Shown here: positions 41,252-49,826 of the stretch, one piece after another | Numbering within the stretch: position 1 is the stretch's first letter | Layout of the letters: the number at the start of each line of letters is the position of its first letter | Assembly: GCF_963877135.1 (NCBI RefSeq) | Contig: NZ_CAWNSW010000012.1 | Coordinates: 1-64,000, forward strand | Direction: 5' to 3' | Length of the DNA: 64,000 nt | Origin: Stenomitos frigidus_A | Lineage (GTDB): Bacteria > Cyanobacteriota > Cyanobacteriia > Leptolyngbyales > Leptolyngbyaceae | Notes under the pieces: model-generated | What the model was told of the DNA's origin: nothing | Database searches by the model: none | What the model saw: the letters and a program-made list of their open reading frames with translations, nothing else | Position numbers and translations under genes: made by a program

Positions 41252-41478
41252 GCGTACTTCTCTCTCAGATCGGTAAAGACCTTGCTGGCTGGCTCACCAG
41301 AGGCAGTCCCATCATTAATTGTCTGCATTCTTTGCGTTAATTCAACATCCCAGGCGCTCTCTACGTTGTCATCGATCGCGTTATCTAAGGAGTGGATCAG
41401 GAAGTAGGCAAGTTCTGCACGCTCTTGTGTGGAGAGTTGGGACAGTTCACGCTTCAGTTTTTCCGCTGTTTCGGTCAT
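41248..41478 (-). CDS. Addiction-module antitoxin
   Basis: The 76-residue protein contains LKRELSQLSTQERAELAYFLIHSLD, typical of the addiction-module component (TIGR02574-like) antitoxins that precede ParE/RelE toxins. The acidic C-terminus with VFTDLREKY contacts the toxin. It is translationally coupled to the toxin gene. Confidence 0.87.
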   Translation of the reverse strand: MTETAEKLKRELSQLSTQERAELAYFLIHSLDNAIDDNVESAWDVELTQRMQTINDGTASGEPASKVFTDLREKYA

Positions 41479-41655
41479 CTCTGCCTCTCCTGCTGGCTTG
41501 CCGATCTAACAATGATTCAGCTTTGGGATTCAGCTTTTGTCGTTTGTTTTAACTCATTATGACGTTGTTCCAAGATGTTTGCGAAGGGGTTGGTCAGCTA
41601 TACCGCCGACCTGAAGTAGAATACAGGCAAATTCTGTAGGAATTGAGACGCCGCT

Positions 41656-43171
41656 ATGCCCGATCGCGAGGCACTTGAACGCCAGCTTGAAGACTTTCGC
41701 ATGGCTGGGAAAAACCTTCAGCTTGAGCCGTTGGTGACGCGAAAGGCATTGGCTGAGTTTGGGGTGAAATACCAGACGGAACTAGTGGATGCGCTAGAAC
41801 AGGCGATCGAAGATTGTGCTGAGCAGGACAACAAGCTGATTTTTACCGGACATCTCGGCTGCGGCAAATCGACACTGTTGGCAGAACTGGGCTTCCGCCT
41901 AACAGAGACAGGCCGCTACTTTGTCGTGAATTTCTCGATCGCCGATACGATCGAGGAGTCAGCCGTCGATCATGTCAATATTTTGTTCTCGATGGCGGTG
42001 CAATTGCTGGATGCCGCAGAACGCCGAGCGGTAACGCTGAAGCCAGGACTTAAACACGACCTCTATCGCTGGCTGGCAAAGCACACCAAAACCGAGATCA
42101 AAGCGGTGGATGCCGCGATCGAAACGAGCGGTGAGTCAAGCCTGAAGGGGGGACTGCCAGCAATTTTGGAGTTTTTGGTCAAAGTGAAAGCCATTTTGAA
42201 GGTGAATTCGATCGTTCGCGACGAGATTACGACAGAATTTGCCCGCAGAATTTCTGACCTCATTGCGCGGCTGAATGAAATTCAGACCTACATCGAAAAC
42301 GCGACGGGACAAACGGTGTTGGTGATCATTGATGATCTCGATAAGCTGGACTTAAGCATCACAGAAACAATCTTTAGCAAGAATATTAAGACGTTGCTTG
42401 CGCCCACCTTTCGGATTGTCTACACCATCCCCTTTTTCCACGCTCCGACACGCGGCAGTTAAAAGCATCGTCACTGCCAACATCAAGAAAATCCACACGA
42501 TGCCAGTAGCGAAGTTTTTTAGTAAGGCAACGGTACGTCAACCCGATCGCGTCCCTAATGCAGAGATGATGGCAATCTTTAGCGAAATATTGGCAAAGCG
42601 ATTGCACCCACACCCACATTTAATCGATTCGGCGTTGCTGCCACAGATGATCCTCAAAAGTGGCGGCGTGTTGCGAGAACTGATTCGGATTGTGGATCTC
42701 TGCTGCGATAAGTGTATGCAGCAAATTCGTCGTCAGTTACGTCAGTCTCAGTTTGATCACCCTGCTGTGGTGATCGATGTTCTTCAGCAGTCCTTAGAAA
42801 TTGACCGCGAGATCGGCGATCGCAACGGTGAAGCTGATTCTCTATTCAACAGGGCGATTGACCTTAATAAGCTGGGGCGATCTTGGGAGGCACTCCAGCA
42901 TTACCAGAAAGCCAAAAAAATCTATCAATCGTTGGGATTGGAACACAGAGTAAAAATGTGCGACGCTGCCATTTATCAACTCAACCAGATTATTCCAGCG
43001 CAACATCCTGCTCATGAGCACATTCCGCCTGCCCTGCCTGATTGGTATGTAAAATCTCTTCCTACACCACCGCGCTCAACATCTCAAAGTCGTAGATCCT
43101 CTCAATCTCTATGGGTCTACGGTCTGGTGGGGGTGACGATCACCCTTCTCCTCTTTTGGCTGAAACGATAG
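41656..43171 (+). pseudogene. AAA-type ATPase with TPR, frameshifted
   Basis: The first part encodes a P-loop ATPase with Walker A GHLGCGKST (65-73) and Walker B VLVIIDDLDKLD, then stops at TAA 42460-42462. Deleting one T from the run TTTTT at 42433-42437 joins it to the frame STLRHAAVKSIVTANIKKIH, giving about 504 residues. The rest contains GGVLRELIRIVDLCC, a TPR-like segment (GEADSLFNRAIDLNKLGRSWEALQHY) and a C-terminal helix (VYGLVGVTITLLLFWL). A homopolymer length change, sequencing error or slippage could be responsible. It lies beside the ParE pair. Confidence 0.75.
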
Positions 43172-43207
43172 CAGGGATGATGAAGGCGCGATTGTGTCCA
43201 GTTACTA

Positions 43208-43492
43208 TCAGGTGGGCGATCGGGCAATCAATAGAGCAACGCTATCCGCCAGCGATTTCGCTACATCTGCTTGCTTATCTACAGTTTCCGATTGCTTTTG
43301 TATTAGCACTTTTAGCTCTGTAAAGCCTGTCTCAACAAAATGAGTCAGACTAGCAACATTGTGCGTCAAAGTTGCGATGTTGTCTGCCAAACCATCAACT
43401 GTTCCAGATAAGTGAGTAACAGTCTCGGTTAGATGTCCAACTTGCTCTGTCAGGATATCAAGTTTATCCATCGGTTCAGGGGTATGCATCAT
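43208..43492 (-). CDS. Coiled-coil hypothetical protein
   Basis: The 94-residue protein is almost entirely heptad-patterned (LTEQVGHLTETVTHLSGTV, NIATLTHNVASLTHFVE), with no cysteine or membrane helix. Similar short Thr/Leu-rich coiled-coil proteins occur in many cyanobacteria without known function. The start may be the Met at 43471. It is convergent with the AAA-TPR gene. Confidence 0.6.
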   Translation of the reverse strand: MMHTPEPMDKLDILTEQVGHLTETVTHLSGTVDGLADNIATLTHNVASLTHFVETGFTELKVLIQKQSETVDKQADVAKSLADSVALLIARSPT

Positions 43493-43895
43493 GGCGATCG
43501 GGCGTGGTCAGCGTCGATTTTTTGTATAGCCAGATTAGCATACGGGCACGAATTCTATGGCTGACGTTGCCATTGGCGCGGTGCGCGATCGCCGCAAAAC
43601 TTCAAATAACGTGAAAAAACGCTATCGATACTGTCCATCCTTGCACGATAAACTAATGGACTCTGTAGAAGTCGCATTCTCTCTACATAGAAAATGCTGC
43701 ATCAGAGCTGGCATGATCGAGTCCCTGTCAATCTGTCACGTATTTTGGTCGATCGAACAAATCGTAAGGGACGGGTTTCGCAACATAACTGAACCACTGC
43801 ATGGAAAGCTTGCTAAACCCGCCGCTACCAGCTGCCTGCATTGATTTACACTCCTTCGCCTCAGACTTAACCACTTCAATCACTCACGTTGACCT
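43493..43895. other. Intergenic region before the phosphorylase gene
   Basis: A plus-strand frame at 43557-43844 has no motif and poor codon use, so it is not called. No hairpin or repeat stands out. The phosphorylase promoter is presumably near the right end. Confidence 0.45.
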
Positions 43896-46109
43896 ATGTT
43901 AAATTCCACTGCTACTACATCGGCTGCCCGTTTGAGTGTCAAATTGCCGCACTCGCTGAAGCGGTTAGCAGACCTTGCTTACAACTATTGGTGGTGTTGG
44001 ACGGCTGACCAGGTTTCGTTGTTTGAGACACTGAATCCTGATGAATGGGAGCGTTGCGGGCATAATCCTGTCGTCCTGCTAGAATCCATTGCCTACAATC
44101 GCCTGACGCAACTGGCGATCGATCCTCAGTACATCAAGCGGCTGAACCTGGTCGTCGAGAAATTCGATCGCTACATGGCAGCCGGTAACACCTGGGCAAG
44201 CCGCGTTGCGCCCCAAATCTCCAAAGAGCATCCTGTTGCTTACTTCTGTGCTGAGTTTGGCTTACACGAATCGCTTCAGGTCTATTCTGGTGGTTTAGGC
44301 ATTCTGGCAGGCGACCACCTCAAATCTGCCTCTGACCTTGGTGTGCCGCTGGTGGCGATCGGCCTCCTCTACCGTCAGGGCTACTTTCACCAACGGTTGA
44401 ACCAGGATGGCTGGCAAGAAGACTATTACATCGACAACGAGTTCGATCGCCTGCCGATCGAACTCATGCGAAATGAACACGGGGATGCCATTACCGTTGA
44501 GCTACAGGTACGTAGTCGCGTCGTCAAAGTGCAGATCTGGCGCGTGCGGGTGGGACGGGTTGACCTCTATCTACTCGACACCAACCGGGACGACAACGAC
44601 TCTATCGATCGCTGGCTAACAGGACACCTCTACGGCGGCAACCAGGAAACTCGGATTGCTCAGGAAGTGATTTTGGGGATCGGCGGTGTGCGCGCGCTCC
44701 AGGCATTGGGCATCGAGCCAGGTGTGTATCACCTCAACGAAGGTCACGCGGCTTTCTGCCTGCTAGAAGTGTCGCGGCTGGAGATTCAGCGCACCCGCAA
44801 ATCGTTCTACGACATTGAGGCGGCAGTCCGCCAGCGCTGCGTCTTCACCACACACACGCCCGTTCCTGCGGGGCATGATGTCTTCTCTGCAGATCTGATG
44901 GATTCCTTCTTTGCTAGCTACTGGCCGCAACTGGGACTCTCGCGTGAGCAGTTTCTGGTGTTGGGTGCTCGTCGTCTGGGCGATCCCTGGGAACCGTTTG
45001 GGATGACACCGTTGGCGTTGCGCCTGTGTCGTGCCGCCAACGGTGTGAGCGAACTCCACGGGCATGTCTCGCGTCAAATGTGGACGGTGCTATATCCAGA
45101 GCGATCGGAAGACAAGGTGCCGATCGGCTACATTACCAACGGTGTGCATGCGACTACTTGGACGGCAGCGCTGATTGGTGATTTGTACAATGAGTATCTG
45201 GGTAACGATTGGGCAACGAAAGCCGTTGATCCTGCTGTCTGGGCAAAGGTCGATCACATCCCTGATGCCGAACTCTGGCAGCGTCATCAAATCCTCAAAG
45301 AACGTCTGGTTGCACATACCCGTTCCAAGCTGAAAAAAGCGCGAGAAGGTCGTGGTGAACATTGGGATTATATCCAGGCGGCCGATCGTGTGCTTGATCC
45401 TACGATTCTGACGATCGGCTTTGCCCGTCGCTTTAGCCCCTACAAGCGCGGCGATCTTTTGCTGCGAGATGCCGATCGCGCCATGTCCATCTTCGCCAAC
45501 ACCGATCGTCCTGTTCAGATTATCTTTTCTGGTAAAGCACATCCCGCCGACGAAGAAGGCAAGCGGATTATTCAACGCCTGATGGAATGGTGCAAACAGC
45601 CCGGCATCTGGAATCGGGTTGCCTTTATCGAAGACTACGACATGCATACCGCACGGAAGCTGGTGCAGGGTGTCGATGTGTGGTTGAACAATCCCCGTCG
45701 TCCTCTGGAAGCATCGGGCACCAGCGGTCAAAAAGTCTGCTTTAACGGTGGGCTGAACTGTAGCGTCCTGGATGGCTGGTGGTGTGAAGGCTACCAAGCC
45801 GATGCGAACGGCAAGGGACTGAATGGCTGGGCGATCGGAAAAGATGCTCATACCAGCGACCAGAAGCTCCAGGACGATATCGACTCGCAGGCGCTCTATG
45901 CTCTACTGCAAGACGAAATCGTGCCGCTCTACTACGATCAGGATGAGCATGGCGTACCCCACGGTTGGGTCAAAATGATGAAGGCATCCATCAAAACCAA
46001 TTCCCCAGCCTTCAATACCCATCGGATGATTGCCGATTATGTCACGCAGGTCTATGCTCCTGGTGCCGTTACCGAAGTTGGTCGCAGTCTGGCAAGCATC
46101 CCATCTTAA
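43896..46109 (+). CDS. glgP: Alpha-glucan phosphorylase (GT35)
   Basis: The 737-residue enzyme degrades glycogen to glucose-1-phosphate with pyridoxal phosphate. The bacterial short-type N-terminus (LADLAYNYWWCWTADQVSLFE), VAYFCAEFGLHESLQVYSGGLG and the catalytic LNEGHAAFCLLEVSR are present. The C-terminal EASGTSGQKVCFNGGLNCSV supplies the PLP lysine and phosphate site. This matches the DUF3417-containing branch rather than the longer GlgP of E. coli. It stands alone. Confidence 0.93.
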   Translation: MLNSTATTSAARLSVKLPHSLKRLADLAYNYWWCWTADQVSLFETLNPDEWERCGHNPVVLLESIAYNRLTQLAIDPQYIKRLNLVVEKFDRYMAAGNTWASRVAPQISKEHPVAYFCAEFGLHESLQVYSGGLGILAGDHLKSASDLGVPLVAIGLLYRQGYFHQRLNQDGWQEDYYIDNEFDRLPIELMRNEHGDAITVELQVRSRVVKVQIWRVRVGRVDLYLLDTNRDDNDSIDRWLTGHLYGGNQETRIAQEVILGIGGVRALQALGIEPGVYHLNEGHAAFCLLEVSRLEIQRTRKSFYDIEAAVRQRCVFTTHTPVPAGHDVFSADLMDSFFASYWPQLGLSREQFLVLGARRLGDPWEPFGMTPLALRLCRAANGVSELHGHVSRQMWTVLYPERSEDKVPIGYITNGVHATTWTAALIGDLYNEYLGNDWATKAVDPAVWAKVDHIPDAELWQRHQILKERLVAHTRSKLKKAREGRGEHWDYIQAADRVLDPTILTIGFARRFSPYKRGDLLLRDADRAMSIFANTDRPVQIIFSGKAHPADEEGKRIIQRLMEWCKQPGIWNRVAFIEDYDMHTARKLVQGVDVWLNNPRRPLEASGTSGQKVCFNGGLNCSVLDGWWCEGYQADANGKGLNGWAIGKDAHTSDQKLQDDIDSQALYALLQDEIVPLYYDQDEHGVPHGWVKMMKASIKTNSPAFNTHRMIADYVTQVYAPGAVTEVGRSLASIPS

Positions 46110-46299
46110 GAAGTTGTTGGTTTTTCACCGCTTCAATGGCGGCGTAGCGGCGGCGCTCCTTTTCGGATCAGGACTGATAGTAGCGTTGCCTTTGGGATTC
46201 TATAGCAGCAGGGTAGGTTTGCTTCAATCCACCTATTTTTTAGTCTCTCTCTAGCTGACAGAGGCAACTGGCAGAATTACACCATTTAATCCACGATCC

Positions 46300-47478
46300 T
46301 TAGTGATGATCCGTTGACGTTTCACCATGCCTCAATGCCTCAATAATCTGTACGTTCGCCTTCGGAAATGGGTATTGGTCAATGTCTGTTAGCGTCACCC
46401 AGCGCACTTCGTCACACTCGATCGCCTGGGGTTCACCGCTAACATGACGACAGTGGTGGACGTTTAACGTCACTCGAAAGTGGCTGTAGGCATGATCGAC
46501 AACTATGAGGTGATCGCCGACCGTAATCTCAATCCCCAATTCTTCGCGAATCTCACGCTGGATGCAGGCTTCGACCGTTTCACCTGGTTCGACTTTGCCA
46601 CCAGGAAACTCCCATAAGCCACCCAGTAGACCTTCCTGACGACGGCGATCGATCAAAATCTGTCCTTGATCATTCCAAATTACTGCTACACCAATGCTTT
46701 TGTGGGGTAGCGGCGCACGCGTTTCAGCCATAGGTAGTTCTGCTTGAATGCCTTGATTGTACGCCTCACAGTGACCGTTCCACGGACAGCTTGAGCACAA
46801 CGGCTGGTGAGGCATACAGACCGTGGCACCCAAATCCATGATTGCCTGGTTAAAGTCACGTGGCTGTTGTCTGTCCAGTAGCGCTTCTGAAAGTTGCCAA
46901 AGGTCAGCGATCGCCCGCTTCGGTGGTACAGGTAGAGCGACCAGACGCGTCAGTACACGCTTTACATTCCCATCCAAGATGGCCATTGGTTGGTCGAACG
47001 CGGCACTCAAAATGCCGCCAGCGGTCGTGCGTCCAATCCCAGGTAGCTGCATCACATCAGCCGGGGACGCTGGGAAAACTCCTTGATGGCGCAACATAAT
47101 GTCTTGAGCAGCACGATGCAAGTTACGAGCACGGGCATAGTAACCCAACCCTTCCCAAGCTTTGAGTACCTGCTGCTGTTCGGCGATCGCCAGCGCTGAA
47201 AGGGTCGGGAACAAGGTTAGCCAGCGCTCATAGTAAGGGATCACCGTTTTCACCTGAGTCTGCTGGAGCATAATCTCCGATACCCAGATGGCGTAAGGAT
47301 CACGACTTTGTCGCCAGGGGAGATCCCGCCCGAAATGACCATACCAAAGCAACAGGGTCTCCCTAAGATTGACGACAACAGAACCGGGCAGACGATCGCG
47401 ATCGTCTGCCCGGTCTAAAGAATTTCGTTGCGGCTGTGAAGCGGTAGCTTTCAAAGCGTTGATTGGTGTTCGCGGCAT
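46300..47478 (-). CDS. mutY: A/G-specific adenine DNA glycosylase
   Basis: The 392-residue enzyme removes adenine mispaired with 8-oxoguanine. It has the helix-hairpin-helix LPGIGRTTAGGIL, the catalytic glutamate and aspartate region (MLQQTQV; LDGNVKRVLTR) and a 4Fe-4S loop CMPHQPLCSSCPWNGHC. The C-terminal NUDIX-like domain (WEFPGGKVEPGETVEACIQREIREELG) retains the NUDIX box. ATG 47478 is taken as the start. A perfect 32-bp palindrome lies in frame near the N-terminus. Confidence 0.95.
   Translation of the reverse strand: MPRTPINALKATASQPQRNSLDRADDRDRLPGSVVVNLRETLLLWYGHFGRDLPWRQSRDPYAIWVSEIMLQQTQVKTVIPYYERWLTLFPTLSALAIAEQQQVLKAWEGLGYYARARNLHRAAQDIMLRHQGVFPASPADVMQLPGIGRTTAGGILSAAFDQPMAILDGNVKRVLTRLVALPVPPKRAIADLWQLSEALLDRQQPRDFNQAIMDLGATVCMPHQPLCSSCPWNGHCEAYNQGIQAELPMAETRAPLPHKSIGVAVIWNDQGQILIDRRRQEGLLGGLWEFPGGKVEPGETVEACIQREIREELGIEITVGDHLIVVDHAYSHFRVTLNVHHCRHVSGEPQAIECDEVRWVTLTDIDQYPFPKANVQIIEALRHGETSTDHH
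47383..47414. repeat. 32-bp perfect palindrome inside mutY
   Basis: All 32 bases form a loopless palindrome centred on a HIP1-like GATCGCGATC core. It encodes DRADDRDRLPG in the poorly conserved N-terminal extension of MutY, so it looks like another in-frame repeat insertion. Confidence 0.75.
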
Positions 47479-47612
47479 AGCGAGCAATGCAACCTGGACA
47501 TTCGCTTTCAGATTTAGCCCCTTAGTGTATCGGAGCCTGGGGCGCTTGCGAACACAGAACCAAACCCGGTTCTAAATCGATCACGCCGATGATCGACGGT
47601 TTGGCTTGCAAC

Positions 47613-47957
47613 CTAGCTTTCTGGAGTGGAAGCGTCCGTTGCAGTGGAGGCCAACGATTTTTCAAACGCCATTCGCTGTTCGGCATTGTGTAAGAAGTAG
47701 CCACTCATCATTGCAGACGCTAGTAGACGGCCCAAGTCCTCACGGCTAGTTGTGATCATCACGTTAAAGCTGTCGGGAGGCAAGGCACCGAGCAAGCCAA
47801 CGATATTTCGCTCCATCACCTGGAAGACATCCACTGACGCCGGTCGGGAGAGCTGGGCAATGGCTTCTGGACTCAACGATTGGACGTAGCTCAGGAACTG
47901 ATTGCTGGAGTCAGCGCCGCTTAGAAATTCTGGCACTCGATCTGACATGTTGTTCAC
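47613..47957 (-). CDS. DUF760 family protein
   Basis: The 114-residue protein carries FLSYVQSLSPEAIAQLSRP, VMERNIVGLLGALPPDSFNV and GRLLASAMMSGYFLHNAEQR. This is the DUF760 signature found in cyanobacteria and chloroplasts; plant members localise to chloroplasts, with no defined reaction. GAGG eight bases ahead of GTG 47957 supports that start over the ATG at 47948. Confidence 0.9.
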   Translation of the reverse strand: MNNMSDRVPEFLSGADSSNQFLSYVQSLSPEAIAQLSRPASVDVFQVMERNIVGLLGALPPDSFNVMITTSREDLGRLLASAMMSGYFLHNAEQRMAFEKSLASTATDASTPES

Positions 47958-48248
47958 TGAAGGAACCTCGATCTAAACTGCTGTAAGTTTCTATAAACAA
48001 ATGTATCAGCGGACGTTGAGAACCGAAGTGAGTAGAACCGAACCAGAACTTGGGTGATGGACGTACATAAGTGAGAGTTCTGAGTTCTGAGTTAAAGATT
48101 TCAACTTACAGCCGCTTACAAATGGGTCAGCCACAGAGCGAACATCTTACTCGCAGGCGTGAGCGAGACGCTCACACTTAGTTGAGATGGCTTATTCAAA
48201 TGAAAATTGCTGTAAAACTCACAACTCAGAACTGATCGCTTGCCAGCC

Positions 48249-49205
48249 CTAGCTAGCTAAGTACTCGCCGATCGCAGCTTTACGTTTCCTCAATTTGGTC
48301 AGGGCTTCGCGTTCGATCTGGCGGACGCGCTCACGGCTGATGCTAAGGCGATCGCCAATTTTTGCCAGTGTAAGCGCTTGTCCGTCTTCTAGCCCAAACC
48401 GGAGTGCTAAGACTTCGCGTTGCTGGGGTGTCAGGTCTGCCATCAGCGTTTCTAAATCAGCACGGAGTGACGATTGCAGGGCAAAGTCTTCCGGCGAGGC
48501 ACCTGTGTCTTCCAGCAGTTCACCCAATTCAGTGTCCTGGTTGTCGCCTACGCGCAGATCGAGTGAAAGCGGCTGGCGCGATCGCTCCAGGTACTCACGC
48601 ACTTGACGGGGAGTTAGCTCCAGTTCGTTGGCGAGTTCAGACGCAGTGGCGGCCCGACCCAACTGTTGAGAGAGTTGACGTTGAGCCTTCTTAATCTTGT
48701 TCAGTTTTTCGGTGATGTGGATAGGTAGGCGAATCGTGCGACCTTTTTCGGCGATCGCACGGGTAATTGCTTGCCGAATCCACCAGTAAGCGTAGGTCGA
48801 AAAGCGATAGCCCTTCGTGGGATCAAACTTCTCTACACCACGCTGCATTCCAATCGTGCCTTCTTGAATCAGATCCAGCAGATCAACATTACGCTTCGTA
48901 TACTTCTTGGCGACAGAAACAACCAGGCGCAGGTTAGCTTCGACCATCTTGCGCTTCGCGTTTTCGCCCTCTGCGATCGCCTGCTGCAATTCGCTTTCAG
49001 AGAGGTCAGCCTTCTGAGCCCACTCCTCCAGCGCCAGTTCACGGCCAAACTGCTGTGTCAGAAGCTCCTTTGTGTCGTAGAGTATTGCCAAGCGCTGAAC
49101 CTGTTTGCCATAGAGGATCTCCTGCTCATGAGTGAGCAGGGGAACCCGACCAATTTCTCGTAAGTAAGCGCGTACTAAGTCGGTTGAGGTTTGAGCGGTC
49201 TTCAT
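48249..49205 (-). CDS. Group 2 RNA polymerase sigma factor
   Basis: The 318-residue sigma-70 protein lacks region 1.1 and begins with region 1.2 (TSTDLVRAYLREIGRVPLL). Region 2 has the core-binding NLRLVVSVAKKY and RFSTYAYWWIRQAI for -10 recognition; region 4 has LAKIGDRLSISRERVRQIERE. This marks a non-essential group 2 factor, the class cyanobacteria use for stress and light or nitrogen changes. Subtype (SigB, C, D or E) was not decided. ATG 49205 is chosen, since the longer frame begins with unrelated sequence. Confidence 0.93.
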   Translation of the reverse strand: MKTAQTSTDLVRAYLREIGRVPLLTHEQEILYGKQVQRLAILYDTKELLTQQFGRELALEEWAQKADLSESELQQAIAEGENAKRKMVEANLRLVVSVAKKYTKRNVDLLDLIQEGTIGMQRGVEKFDPTKGYRFSTYAYWWIRQAITRAIAEKGRTIRLPIHITEKLNKIKKAQRQLSQQLGRAATASELANELELTPRQVREYLERSRQPLSLDLRVGDNQDTELGELLEDTGASPEDFALQSSLRADLETLMADLTPQQREVLALRFGLEDGQALTLAKIGDRLSISRERVRQIEREALTKLRKRKAAIGEYLAS

Positions 49206-49826
49206 GGCGCTGTTGGAAAGGCTACAGTGGATAGAACGCTGGAATTTCCAGCTACAAGAAATGGTCAATGACAACCGAAGCGAAGCTTAAAGAATGCTTG
49301 TTTAAAGCATCTTTACGATCGTTCAAGACTGTTCTTTAAGAAGCCTTGAGGGTAGAGCTTGAAGAGCGTTTTCGGAGATGACCAAGAGGCTGTGACAGAA
49401 AAACCAACAATCTGGAGCAAGCCTGCAATATTAACAGTGTCGTCAGTGAGCAGACAAACTCTTCATCGTCGGTGCGTCAGGCTTGTTAAGACGTCGTATT
49501 AACAAATGTAACATTCCTGAGAGAAGACGTATATACCCTCAGAAAGATTCTTTTCAAAGCGGACGCTTTAGAGACCGATCGCTTCCAGCTATGAGTTACA
49601 CAAGAGTACCCAGGATTGCGCTTTGCAAATGCATCCCATAGAACAAAATGCACTTGCTGAAATCAAGGCCGCACAAATATTTACCTTCTCTTAAGAACTC
49701 GATTTAGAGAGTCTTTTCTACAAAGAGTTTTAAGTTTCTTTAAGGGGCTTGATCACTTTACATGCCTGCTCAAGGCTTAAGCAGGCATGCTTAGAGGTGA
49801 CCAAGGCCATCCCAGGTTCACCACGG
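49206..49826. promoter_or_regulatory. Intergenic region upstream of sigma gene, with a carB hairpin
   Basis: The 621-bp gap holds no gene. Near its right end CATGCCTGCT (49761-49770) pairs with AGCAGGCATG (49780-49789), 38 bp past the carB stop codon, a possible terminator. The left part carries the sigma-factor promoter, but no -10/-35 pair was clear. Confidence 0.45.

Noticed and set aside
43557..43844. 95-residue plus-strand frame before the phosphorylase
   Set aside because: No conserved motif, poor codon pattern and no ribosome binding site.
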